A stretch of 64,000 bases of DNA. Origin: JANQFV01 sp964468185 (lineage in GTDB: Bacteria; Planctomycetota; Phycisphaerae; UBA1845; Fen-1342). Positions 26,447-34,660 of this stretch are shown here, one piece after another (the first letter of the stretch is position 1; the number at the start of each line of letters is the position of its first letter). The notes under the pieces were generated by a model. The model searched no databases. It worked only from the letters and a program-made list of their open reading frames with translations, and had not been told where the DNA came from. A program made the position numbers and the translations under genes. The stretch is from the NCBI GenBank assembly GCA_964468185.1, contig CAYXTR010000002.1, positions 124,001 to 188,000 on the forward strand, given 5' to 3'.

Positions 26447-27595
26447 TTAGGGGATTTCGTAGCCGCCCGGCAAGGTGGACATGCCGCCGCAGTAGTCGGT
26501 CGTGACGGTCGACCCGCCGGGGTACCAGAGCGAAACCTCGCGCGAGGCCTGGTCGTTCAGCCACTCGACGTGGCCGTCGAACATGACGGCGTTGATGACG
26601 CCGTGATGTGTCTGAGCCTGGCCATCGTAGCGCGGCTGTGAGACTACGGGGACGGGTGAATCGTGACGGTAGGTGAGTGGCAGGTTGCCGCCGTCGGACG
26701 GACTGCCGGCGCACACCGTGTCGCCATCCCAGTTGGTCGAGCCATCCAGCACGCCGTAGGCGGTGGAGAGTGCCATCCAGCCGCCCGAGGTGGTGAAGGC
26801 GCCGAAGTAGGGCGGGTCCAGACCGATATCAAAATCGAGGATCTGGATGCCGGGGAGATAGCGCGTACCATCGGCAATCAGCAGCTTGTCGGCGGGGGAC
26901 GACTGAATGGCGGAGTCACGGGACTGAAATGTGGCCGGGGGCTGGACTTCCCACGAGGGAGGCACGGTTTTGGCTTCGACCCAGAATTGTGGAACGCCTT
27001 CGTAGGGCGCGAGGTCGTAGCCTTCGAAATCGCTGCCCCAGCACGAGAAGTAGCTGGGCATGAGATAGCTACACGCCGGCCATTCATAGTCGAGGAAGTC
27101 TTCGCCGTCTGGCGCGCCGGATACGCCGTACGGGATGGCGGTTGCGTCGTTTTGGGGGCAGCGGAAGGTAGTCCACAGGTAGTGCCAGCGTGCGGCGCGG
27201 TTGGCGGGGAGTTCGTGGCCGAGGATTTGTGCGAGCGGCGACATCCAGTCCCAGCTCTGCACGGGTAAATCGGGATGGTGCAGGATGTTCGGATCGGCAT
27301 CGGCCGCGAACTTCTTGGCGCGGATCGCGACTCCAGACGTATTGACGCCCGGGATCCAGTCCTGATTGTCGTTTACGTAGATCTGCGTCGCCGCCCCGAA
27401 ATTGCCGAGGATTTGCTGGCACGTGATCGAGCGCGCGGCCCGGCGGGCGCTGGAGAGCGTGGGCAGGGTTACCCCCAACGTCAGCAGTAGCAAGCCCCCG
27501 ATGATGAGCACTTCGATCTGAGACGTTGCGCGCCTCGAGCGCACGCGTATTCGGCGACTTGCGCGAGTTGTGTCCTTGTGACCGGAGTGAGACAT
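26447..27595 (-). CDS. Pseudopilin-like protein (planctomycete DUF1559-like) with degenerate N-terminal signal
   Basis: 382 residues from ATG 27595 (complement), with GGGAGG eight bases upstream. A basic N-terminus (RIRVRSRRATSQ) precedes a hydrophobic helix, IEVLIIGGLLLLTLGV, followed by SSARRAARSITCQ. This is the layout of type IV pilin/pseudopilin proteins (G/FTLIELLVVI), and the Glu at mature position 5 seems retained in QIEVLI. The canonical Gly-Phe cleavage site is absent. The body has the planctomycete pattern: ITCQQILGNFGAATQIYVND near the helix and FDGHVEWLNDQ near the end (usual 'F.DGSV..i'). It is probably an exported surface or pseudopilus component. PilB and PilT are elsewhere in the window. 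Confidence 0.72.
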   Translation of the reverse strand: MSHSGHKDTTRASRRIRVRSRRATSQIEVLIIGGLLLLTLGVTLPTLSSARRAARSITCQQILGNFGAATQIYVNDNQDWIPGVNTSGVAIRAKKFAADADPNILHHPDLPVQSWDWMSPLAQILGHELPANRAARWHYLWTTFRCPQNDATAIPYGVSGAPDGEDFLDYEWPACSYLMPSYFSCWGSDFEGYDLAPYEGVPQFWVEAKTVPPSWEVQPPATFQSRDSAIQSSPADKLLIADGTRYLPGIQILDFDIGLDPPYFGAFTTSGGWMALSTAYGVLDGSTNWDGDTVCAGSPSDGGNLPLTYRHDSPVPVVSQPRYDGQAQTHHGVINAVMFDGHVEWLNDQASREVSLWYPGGSTVTTDYCGGMSTLPGGYEIP

Positions 27596-27797
27596 GGTAC
27601 AAGACCTCCCGCAAGATGCGCGACGGCCGTCTCTCGCGACGTTGCGATCTTCGTTCGTCGCAGCAAGGATTTACATTGCCGGCACTATATCAGGTTACCC
27701 GGCGGAATCGGAATGTTAATTCGGTGCGAGCACCGTACTCGAGCGTACCAACGCGAATTGCGCTGACGGGCGCTGACCGCCGGGACGAGGTGTGCAG

Positions 27798-28223
27798 CTA
27801 CCCGTTGAGAGCCGTTTCGAGGATTTCGCGCGCACGCTCGACGTCTTCGTCGCGTTCGAAGGCGACGTTGGTAACGGAGTCGGGGCCGAGGGCGACGGCG
27901 GAGTAGCCGATGACGCTGAGTTTCGCATCGGAGAGGATCTTCGTGATCTTGGCGCCGAGGCCCTTGGCGTTAGGACCTTCGATGCGGAGCGTCAACTCGC
28001 TGTCGGCCCGCTGGAGACCGGCCAGCTCGGCGACCTCGATCTCCTCCATGGTGCGCAGCGGCGAGACGAACATCATGCCACGGCCGCTCCATTCGACGCG
28101 GGCGATGATCATCTCGAGGTTGAGGCCACCCCTGCTGAGTGCATCGAGTTTCTCGGCCAAGGCCCCCGGCCGATCCTCCACGGCGCCAACCCAGACGTGT
28201 TCCTTCCGGATTCGATAAGCCAT
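27798..28223 (-). CDS. Tandem ACT-domain protein
   Basis: 141 residues. The start is ATG 28223 (complement; MAYRIRKEHVWVG), with GGGAG seven bases upstream. Two ACT modules are visible: VWVGAVEDRPGALAEKLDAL with the RPG turn typical of ACT domains, then a second from about residue 72 (LRIEGPNAKGLGAKITKIL). Such stand-alone ACT proteins bind amino acids or other small ligands and act as regulatory subunits. The ligand is unknown. Confidence 0.85.
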   Translation of the reverse strand: MAYRIRKEHVWVGAVEDRPGALAEKLDALSRGGLNLEMIIARVEWSGRGMMFVSPLRTMEEIEVAELAGLQRADSELTLRIEGPNAKGLGAKITKILSDAKLSVIGYSAVALGPDSVTNVAFERDEDVERAREILETALNG

Positions 28224-28447
28224 GGCGTGTCTCCCGTGCAAGCGCTACATGTACGATGCTCCGTCCACCATGAGAAACTGTACCGCGCTGGCGGGCGGCA
28301 GGCAATCGGATCGTGTGGTTTGCATGGCTGACGCAGTTGGGGGGAGGACGAGCAAGATCCGACCGCTTGCAGGGAATGGTTGCAGGCGGCTAAGGTATGG
28401 CGGCAGTTCGTGCTGGCTCGTCTGATCGTACCCATGGGGCCATTTCT

Positions 28448-29293
28448 ATGAGTTCACGTGCGACGCAGGTATTGTTGGTTGAAGACAACCCCGGCGATGC
28501 GGTCATGGTGGAGACACTCCTGAAGGAGGTCGAAGCGGATGCGTTTGAATTGACGCATGCGGCGAAGCTTGATCAGGCCGTAGCGGCGCTCCAGACGGGC
28601 GGCTTTGATATCGTGTTGCTGGATCTCAAGTTGCCGCAAAGTGACGGGCTCGAGACCTATCGCCGGTTGCGGGCAGCCGACGGTGACATTCCGGTGGTCG
28701 TGCTGACCGGAATGGCCGACGAGGCGCAGGGGCCGGAAGCCGTGCGGGCGGGTGCGCAGGACTATCTTGGCAAAGACGGTTTGACAAGCCGTGACCTGTG
28801 GCGGGCGCTGCAGTTCGCGTTGGCGCGTCATGAGGCTGCCCGCCGGCAGCTTCAGATGTTGGCTGATGAGTTGCATGACTTCGAGCGTGCCCGTTCGTCT
28901 GGCACACTGCCGGTGACGGCTGCGGCTTACGCCGCGGGTCCATTGCGCGAGACCCATCCGGAGCGGTTTGCGGATTTCAAGCACCGATACGCGGAAGCGT
29001 TGGCTGAGGTGTTTCAGCAGCAGGAAGGGAACGCTACCACAGTATTGAAAGAACTGGCTGCTGAGTTGGGCGTTTTGAAGGCGAGCGCGCGGGACGTGGC
29101 GGACCTGCATGTGGCTGTGTTGGGTGAAATGGCGCGCCGTATTGCACGGGAGCGGCTCTCGGCGTACGTGCATGAGGGCCGGATCGTTGCGTTCGAGCTT
29201 ACGGGCCACCTGCTGAATTATTACCGCCGGCTGGCGCTGGCTGCACAACCGCGTCTGTTCGAGTCGGCAGGTGAGGCGGGACGGGCCGGATAG
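28448..29293 (+). CDS. Response regulator with helical C-terminal domain (RsbU-N/KaiA-like)
   Basis: 281 residues from ATG 28448 (MSSRATQVLLVEDN). REC domain at about 1-125: VEDNPGDAVMVE, phospho-Asp in IVLLDLKLPQSDG, and LGKDGLT in place of the common 'KP' motif, as in PAS/GGDEF-associated receivers. After a helical linker, residues about 180-270 are all-helical (FADFKHRYAEALAEVF, then VADLHVAVLGEMARR and LLNYYRRLA). They resemble the RsbU N-terminal/KaiA C-terminal dimerisation domain that recruits partner-switching phosphatases or kinases. No DNA-binding domain is present. It likely relays a phospho-signal by protein contact. The domain identity is an inference. Confidence 0.7.
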   Translation: MSSRATQVLLVEDNPGDAVMVETLLKEVEADAFELTHAAKLDQAVAALQTGGFDIVLLDLKLPQSDGLETYRRLRAADGDIPVVVLTGMADEAQGPEAVRAGAQDYLGKDGLTSRDLWRALQFALARHEAARRQLQMLADELHDFERARSSGTLPVTAAAYAAGPLRETHPERFADFKHRYAEALAEVFQQQEGNATTVLKELAAELGVLKASARDVADLHVAVLGEMARRIARERLSAYVHEGRIVAFELTGHLLNYYRRLALAAQPRLFESAGEAGRAG

Positions 29294-29384
29294 GATCTGT
29301 TCCGACTCAGCGTGTGGCCCGCGTGCTGACGCGCCTGTGCCGGTTATTGGGCTGCGACGTTATTGAGCCGCTGGAGTACGGCGT

Positions 29385-30287
29385 ATGTCGTTTTACGCTG
29401 CCTACGCACTCTGTGTGACGCTTGTCGGAATCATCCTACTGGCGTGGCTGTTCCTTACCATTCGGCGGGCGGAGCGTCGACGGGCTGAGCGGCTGGAGCG
29501 GCTGAAACGCTTCGACGCGATCCGCACGGAATCTCCGGTTGAGAACCAGATTGAGGAGGCGCGTGACCGCGGGCTGGCGAGTGTGGCGACGCGCTTCACG
29601 TTTCTGCGGCGGGTGCTGATTCCGATCGTTATCGTGTTTGTGATCGTGTCGCTGGCGATTCCGTTGTTGGAGGATGTGCCGGCGACGTATGTATCGCTGA
29701 TGGTGGCGGTGGTCGGTGTCGTCGTAGGTATCGCGGCCAAGCCGCTGCTGGAGAATATGTTTGCCGGGGTCGTGATTTCGTTTTCGCAGCCGGTGCGGAT
29801 TGGCGATACGGTGCTGGTGGACGGGCACTACGGGACGATCGAGGACATCTCGATCACGCATGTGACTATCAAGATCTGGGACTGGCGGCGGTACATGGTG
29901 CCGAATCATCGCATGATCGAGAAGGACTTCATCAACTTCACGATTACGGATCGGTACCAGTGGGCGCACGTGGAGTTCTGGGTGGCGCCCGACGTGGATA
30001 TGCAGCAGGTGCGCGAGATTGCCATCAACTCTGCCAAGTCCAGTATGGCGCACGCTCCGTACGAGGACCCGCGTTTGTGGGTCATGGAGATGGGCAAGGA
30101 GGGGATCCGCTGCTGGGTAGCGGCGTGGGCCGACTCACCCTCTGCGGCGTGGCAACTGATGCACGACATTCGCAGCGAGTTGATCCGTCGCTTCGCCGCG
30201 GCGGGCATTCACACCCACAGCTATCGGCATGCGTGGCAGCCGGTGGCGCCGAGTGGACCGTCGGTCCAGGAGACGTCGAGTACCTAA
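29385..30287 (+). CDS. MscS-family mechanosensitive ion channel
   Basis: 300 residues. ATG 29385 has GGAG eight bases upstream. Three hydrophobic spans are present: LVGIILLAWLFLTI, RVLIPIVIVFVIVSLAIPLL and the pore helix YVSLMVAVVGVVVGIAAKPL, leading into NMFAGVVISFSQPVRIGDTV. The last is the MscS TM3/beta-domain signature, with VDGHYGTIEDISITHVTI after it. The soluble C-terminal alpha/beta domain is complete. The size is close to E. coli MscS (286). It releases solutes on hypo-osmotic shock at the inner membrane. Confidence 0.93.
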   Translation: MSFYAAYALCVTLVGIILLAWLFLTIRRAERRRAERLERLKRFDAIRTESPVENQIEEARDRGLASVATRFTFLRRVLIPIVIVFVIVSLAIPLLEDVPATYVSLMVAVVGVVVGIAAKPLLENMFAGVVISFSQPVRIGDTVLVDGHYGTIEDISITHVTIKIWDWRRYMVPNHRMIEKDFINFTITDRYQWAHVEFWVAPDVDMQQVREIAINSAKSSMAHAPYEDPRLWVMEMGKEGIRCWVAAWADSPSAAWQLMHDIRSELIRRFAAAGIHTHSYRHAWQPVAPSGPSVQETSST

Positions 30288-30329
30288 GGGTCTGACGCTT
30301 GATGCGGTTGCCGACACGTCGCGCTGAAG

Positions 30330-32330
30330 CTACTCGAATCCAGCTTCTTGAAGCAGTTTCTTCAGGTCCGGCGGCTGTGCGGTACGCTGTTTGGCCTGGT
30401 TGTACAGTTCGTTAAGCGCGGGAAGTGCGAGGTCGATGTCGGCCGAAACGTAGAGCGGGATCTTGTGCAGGGGCGTGTCGACCGTCAGCACAAGGGGGCC
30501 TTCGTGGATGGTCTCATGGTCCCAGAGATCACGCCAGCGGCCCTCCGGCAGGTAAACCGAATGTTGCCGCTGATCGGACTTCCAGATGGGACAAACCAGG
30601 ATGTAGGGGCCGAGCATGTACTGGTCCCAATGCTGACGGGCGTCGACATCGTCGCGGAACTGAACCCACAGCGGTCGCACCAGTGGCTCGCCGTAGAACG
30701 CGCCCTGGGCCGACCAGGAGAACAGATAGTCGCCGAGCGCTTCGTGGACCTGGGCGTAGAGGCTCCAGATGGCCAGCAACTCGGCGTCGTAGCTGGGTTC
30801 CCACGGGGCGTTCCAAAGTGACTTGTTGGCCGTCGGTCCGACTTCCATGATGGGGCAGAAGGCGCTGAAGGCGAGCCAGCGGGCCATGGTCTCACGGTTA
30901 TAGCCCTGGTGGTAGCCGCCGGTGTCTGAACCCCACAGGCTGTAGCCCATGACGGCGGCACGCTGCACGGCGATGATCGCGGAGCGCAGGCCCCATTCGG
31001 TGCCGGCTGTGTCGCCGCCCCAGGCTGCTCCGAGGTTCCAGCTGCCGGTGTAGCCGGCGCGGGCCATGCAGATGAAATCGTTCGGGCGATGTGGCACGAA
31101 AGTCGCGTTTGCCGCGGCGAGATAGAGGCGGGGGTAGTCGTTGTGCAGCTCGCGCAGCATCTGGCCGGAGTGAGCGCGCGCATCGGTGGTGCTCGGGACG
31201 ATCTCATCAGCGCGGTCGAGCTTGAAGCCGGCGATCCCCTGGCTGATCAGTCGTTCGAGGTGCTGGCGCCACCAGGCGACGGCGTCTGGATTGGAGAAGT
31301 CGAGCAGGCGGCGCGGGTCGTCGTCTGGTACGGTGGTTGGCAGGAAGTAGCTTGGCTTGGCGCCCTGTGCCGCGCGGTCCCCGACGATCCATGGTGCCAG
31401 CCACAGCAAACAGCGTGTGTCACGGTCTTCCAGCCACGCGATCATCTTCTGTGCGTGCGGGAAGCGCTTCTGATCCCACGTCAGGCTCTCATACCCCATC
31501 TTACCGTCAGCCCAGGGCCGATCGATCCAGTAGACGCCGCACGGGATGCCGAGAGCTTCCATCATCAGGATGTCTTCGACGACTTCAGCGTTGTAGGGGC
31601 CTTGGTAAGGCGTGCCGTCGTAGAGTCTGTTGCGCTGGGTGTGCTCGTCGCGCCAGCGCCAGGGTTTGAATGCCCAGCGGGGCGGACGGTACGGCATGCT
31701 GGTTTGTTTGCGATGGGCCCGCATGATCTGGATGGGCGTGCCGCGGAAGATATGGAGCGTAAGTTCGGGTGTGTCGAAGAGGATCCAGACCTGATCGGGT
31801 TTGGTCAGGCACATGTCGAAGCTGCCCGGCCAGGTCCCCTCAACGTAGACGCCGTAGTGTTCGGTCGAGAGGTAAAACGGGCTGTAGAGACCCAGCGTGC
31901 CGCGCACCAGCATTTCGAAACGTTGTCCGCGCAGATCAAGTGCGGCGGAAGTGTTCGGCGCCCAGGATGCGCTATCGGGTCCGTCGACGACGCGTTCGGT
32001 CAGGCCGACGAATTGCTCGCCGGCGACCGCGTGCAGGGCAATGCCGATGCGGTCGGCCCACGGTCCGGGTCTTGTGGTGATTTGCACGCGGAGTTGATCG
32101 CGTCCGATCATCTGCATGACGATCTGCATGGGTCCGCTGCCGGTGGCATAGCTGCTGCCGGTGCGCTCGCCGAGTTGTGTCGGGGGCGTCAGGCCGAGCT
32201 GGACCTGAATTACATCCTCGCCGTCCTGGGCCAGCAGGGCGACCGGGTCGCCGGCGCGCTGGGCTTGCGTGTAAGCGGCGGAGCCGAGGACGAGCGTGAT
32301 TATGAGTAAGCAGACGCAGTGGCGGAGCAT
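30330..32330 (-). CDS. Secreted glycoside hydrolase family 31 enzyme
   Basis: 666 residues from ATG 32330 (complement), AGGAG seven bases upstream. Signal peptide MLRHCVCLLIITLVLGSAAYTQA. The (beta/alpha)8 barrel starts near residue 210 (MPYRPPRWAFKPWRWRDE). GIAGFKLDRADE contains the likely nucleophile Asp, WGGDTAGTEWGL the likely acid/base Asp, and YSLWGSDTGGY corresponds to the family HDIGGF motif. GH31 members cleave or transfer alpha-linked glucose, xylose or related sugars with retention. The exact specificity is not readable. It probably acts on polysaccharide fragments in the periplasm or outside the cell. Confidence 0.9.
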   Translation of the reverse strand: MLRHCVCLLIITLVLGSAAYTQAQRAGDPVALLAQDGEDVIQVQLGLTPPTQLGERTGSSYATGSGPMQIVMQMIGRDQLRVQITTRPGPWADRIGIALHAVAGEQFVGLTERVVDGPDSASWAPNTSAALDLRGQRFEMLVRGTLGLYSPFYLSTEHYGVYVEGTWPGSFDMCLTKPDQVWILFDTPELTLHIFRGTPIQIMRAHRKQTSMPYRPPRWAFKPWRWRDEHTQRNRLYDGTPYQGPYNAEVVEDILMMEALGIPCGVYWIDRPWADGKMGYESLTWDQKRFPHAQKMIAWLEDRDTRCLLWLAPWIVGDRAAQGAKPSYFLPTTVPDDDPRRLLDFSNPDAVAWWRQHLERLISQGIAGFKLDRADEIVPSTTDARAHSGQMLRELHNDYPRLYLAAANATFVPHRPNDFICMARAGYTGSWNLGAAWGGDTAGTEWGLRSAIIAVQRAAVMGYSLWGSDTGGYHQGYNRETMARWLAFSAFCPIMEVGPTANKSLWNAPWEPSYDAELLAIWSLYAQVHEALGDYLFSWSAQGAFYGEPLVRPLWVQFRDDVDARQHWDQYMLGPYILVCPIWKSDQRQHSVYLPEGRWRDLWDHETIHEGPLVLTVDTPLHKIPLYVSADIDLALPALNELYNQAKQRTAQPPDLKKLLQEAGFE

Positions 32331-32436
32331 TCGGCCTCTCCTCTCTCAGGATGCTGAAACCGGGACGCAGGGCGACCATCGTCGCGGGTCCCGGCTCAAA
32401 GCCTAACGGAAGCGGAGGGCTACGTGTAGGGTGGGG

Positions 32437-33660
32437 TCAGGGTGTCGTACGGCGTGAATCACCTGAGTGGTCGGCATTCCCGACGATTCGGGCGTAGTGG
32501 ACCGGGTCGGTGGCCCCTTCGGTCATGAGCAGCAACACGCGGCTATCGACGTTGAGACCCAGTTCATCGCGGAAGCGTGCCGCGTGGTCGCTGCCAAGTA
32601 CGTCCAGCGTTGCGGCCAGCGTGGCCGCCCCGCTTTCTCCCGCCGTGATGCCGGCCGCGGCGAGCAAGCGCATGGCCGTCGGCACCAACTCGTCGTTGAT
32701 GGCCAGGTAGCAATCGATGCCGGTACGCAGCAACGGCCACGCGAGGGACGCCAGTGTGCCACAATTCAGGCCGGCCATCATGGAGCGGTGCGGTCCAGGA
32801 ACCGTTACCAGCTCATCGGCGACGGCGGTTTCCAGGGCGCATGCCGCTGCGCTCGGTTCGATGCCGATGATCCTCGGTGGGTGTGTGGCGTCGGTGTGCT
32901 TGTAGTGTGCGATGGCGGCGGCGGCCAGGCTGCCTACGCCGATGGGCACGACCACGGCATCCGGGTTGTTTTGCTGTGCAGCAGACTCTTCGGACTCATG
33001 GGCCGGTGCTTGGGCAGACATTGCCGCGAGTTGGTCGTCGATTTCATGAAACAGGGTGGAATAGCCTTCGATCACCCAGGCGGGAATCTGCTCGTAGCCG
33101 GGCCAAGCCGTATCCTGGATGAGCAGGCGGTTCGGGCCATGGGCGTAGGCTGCGGCCTGGCGGACTGTCTCGTCGTATGAGCCGGCGATGATCGTGACTT
33201 CGGCGTGCTCGGATTCGATGCCGGCGATGCGGGCTTGGGCGGTGTCCTCGGGGACGAAGACGTGTGCGTGGAAGCCGAAGAGCAGCGCGACGCGGGCGAC
33301 GCCACGGCCGTGATTGCCGTCGGTAGCGGTGACGAGTTGGAGGGGCTGGAGCCAGTCCATTTGTTGGCGTAACTCGCGCAGCGTTGACCAATGCTGCAGA
33401 TTTTCGCCGAGCCGTTCGGCACAGGCCTGATAGGTGGCCCATGATGCGCCGAGGATCTTGAAGGCGGGGAGGCCGAGGCGGCTGGATTCGTCTTTGACCA
33501 GGAGCTCGCCGACGCCGAGTTGTCCTGCGAGTTCTGGGAGCGATCTGAGGGGTGTAGGGCGGTAGCCGGGCAGGCGCTGGTAGAACTCCAGCGGAGCGCG
33601 CGCGGGGTGCTTCAGAGTGAGTTGTCGCTGCGCGTGATTGTTGAAGAGGATGCGTGCCAT
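32437..33660 (-). CDS. dpaL: 2,3-diaminopropionate ammonia-lyase
   Basis: 407 residues, fold-type II PLP enzyme. PLEFYQRLPGYRPTPLRSL near the start is diagnostic of the YgeX/DpaL family. The PLP Lys is in SRLGLPAFKILGASWA, substrate-binding TDGNHGRGVARVA follows, and the Gly-rich phosphate loop GVGSLAAAAIAHY is further on. It converts 2,3-diaminopropionate to pyruvate plus two ammonia. An internal stretch MSAQAPAHESEESAAQQN looks like a small loop insertion. Its ATG shares a base with the TGA of the upstream lpxI gene (TGATG), so translation is probably coupled. In E. coli the homologue ygeX sits near a carbamate kinase (yqeA) and ssnA; homologues of both are at 11-13.6 kb here. Confidence 0.93.
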   Translation of the reverse strand: MARILFNNHAQRQLTLKHPARAPLEFYQRLPGYRPTPLRSLPELAGQLGVGELLVKDESSRLGLPAFKILGASWATYQACAERLGENLQHWSTLRELRQQMDWLQPLQLVTATDGNHGRGVARVALLFGFHAHVFVPEDTAQARIAGIESEHAEVTIIAGSYDETVRQAAAYAHGPNRLLIQDTAWPGYEQIPAWVIEGYSTLFHEIDDQLAAMSAQAPAHESEESAAQQNNPDAVVVPIGVGSLAAAAIAHYKHTDATHPPRIIGIEPSAAACALETAVADELVTVPGPHRSMMAGLNCGTLASLAWPLLRTGIDCYLAINDELVPTAMRLLAAAGITAGESGAATLAATLDVLGSDHAARFRDELGLNVDSRVLLLMTEGATDPVHYARIVGNADHSGDSRRTTP

Positions 33661-34538
33661 CAGGACGGATTGGCGGCGGGGGTTGGTTCATCCGTGCGGC
33701 CGATGACGGCAATGCGATGCTTGGTGGCCAGTTCGATGAGTCGGTCCTGCTCGAGCACGATGGTCTTGCCGGCTTCGACGACGAGAGCGCCCGCGCGGTG
33801 CTGCTTCAGGTGTTCGATCGTGTTGGGGCCGATGGTGGGCACGTCGAAGCGCATGTCCTGCTGGGGTTTGGCGACTTTGATGAGGGTCCAGCCGCCTTGC
33901 GGGCACAATTGGCCGGCGCGCTCGATGAGGCGATCGGTGCCTTCAATGGCTTCGACGGCGATGACCTCGCGTTCCTTGACGGCGATGGATTGGCCGATGT
34001 CGAGGCGGGCGATTTCCTTGATGAGCGGCCAGCCGAAGTCGATATCCGCCTGGACGAGAGCGGGCGGGTCGAAGGGGGTCAGGGCGCCTGCGGGGGCGAG
34101 TGCTTCGGGGCAGTAGCGGGTGGAGTCGATCAAGGTCAGGCCTCGGCGTTGCAGTTCGTCGGCTACGGCGCCCAGGAGCGAGTCATTGCGCTTGTCGCGG
34201 GCGTGGACGTACCAGACGCGCATACTCGTCAGGTCGGGGAGGTAACGCAAGTACTGGAGCCAGCGCGGGCCGGCGAACATATCGCTCTTGCGAACGCGGC
34301 CGGCCATGATGACTTCCCGGCAGCCGGCCCGGCGGAAGGCCCGGATCCAGCGGCCGAGTTGTACGACGCCCCGCCAGCAGAACCTGTCCGCGAGTTCCTG
34401 CAGATCGGGATCGGCCGATCCGCGGAGTGCGACGACGGCCACGGTGCGACCCGCACGGCGTGCACCACGGGCCACGAGCTTGGGGAACTCTCCCTCGCCC
34501 GCGATGAGCCCCAGCGGTGACGCGTCAGTTGGTGGCAT
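33660..34538 (-). CDS. lpxI: LpxI: UDP-2,3-diacylglucosamine pyrophosphatase
   Basis: 292 residues. It hydrolyses UDP-2,3-diacylglucosamine to lipid X and UMP in lipid A synthesis, replacing LpxH in organisms that use LpxI. Visible are LGLIAGEGEFPKLVARGARR at the N-terminus, REVIMAGRVRKSD, RDKRNDSLLGAVADEL, and in the C-terminal DUF1009 domain IGQSIAVKEREVIAVEAIEGTD (only part quoted in family signatures) and PTIGPNTIEHL. No other lpx genes are adjacent. Instead it shares a coupled start with diaminopropionate ammonia-lyase. It supports a lipid A-bearing outer membrane. Confidence 0.94.
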   Translation of the reverse strand: MPPTDASPLGLIAGEGEFPKLVARGARRAGRTVAVVALRGSADPDLQELADRFCWRGVVQLGRWIRAFRRAGCREVIMAGRVRKSDMFAGPRWLQYLRYLPDLTSMRVWYVHARDKRNDSLLGAVADELQRRGLTLIDSTRYCPEALAPAGALTPFDPPALVQADIDFGWPLIKEIARLDIGQSIAVKEREVIAVEAIEGTDRLIERAGQLCPQGGWTLIKVAKPQQDMRFDVPTIGPNTIEHLKQHRAGALVVEAGKTIVLEQDRLIELATKHRIAVIGRTDEPTPAANPS

Positions 34539-34587
34539 GGCGACATTCTACAATATGGGGGCGCCGTCGGCATGGGCACAACAACGA

Positions 34588-34622
34588 ACGCCCCGCCACC
34601 CGGTTGCAGGTCGGCGGGGCGT
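34588..34622 (-). terminator. Hairpin terminator after the PPC/YfaP-type lipoprotein gene
   Basis: ACGCCCCGCC (34588-34597) pairs perfectly with GGCGGGGCGT (34613-34622). On the minus strand the stem is followed by TCGTTGTTGTG. It is 39 bases beyond the stop at 34661. Confidence 0.65.
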
Positions 34623-34660
34623 GTCGTGAATGGTGCCTTTCAATTGCCGCACTGGGCGGG

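Noticed and set aside
31089..32309. 406-codon plus-strand frame antisense to the GH31 gene
   Set aside because: No recognisable motif; the opposite strand has signal peptide, catalytic motifs and a good ribosome-binding site.
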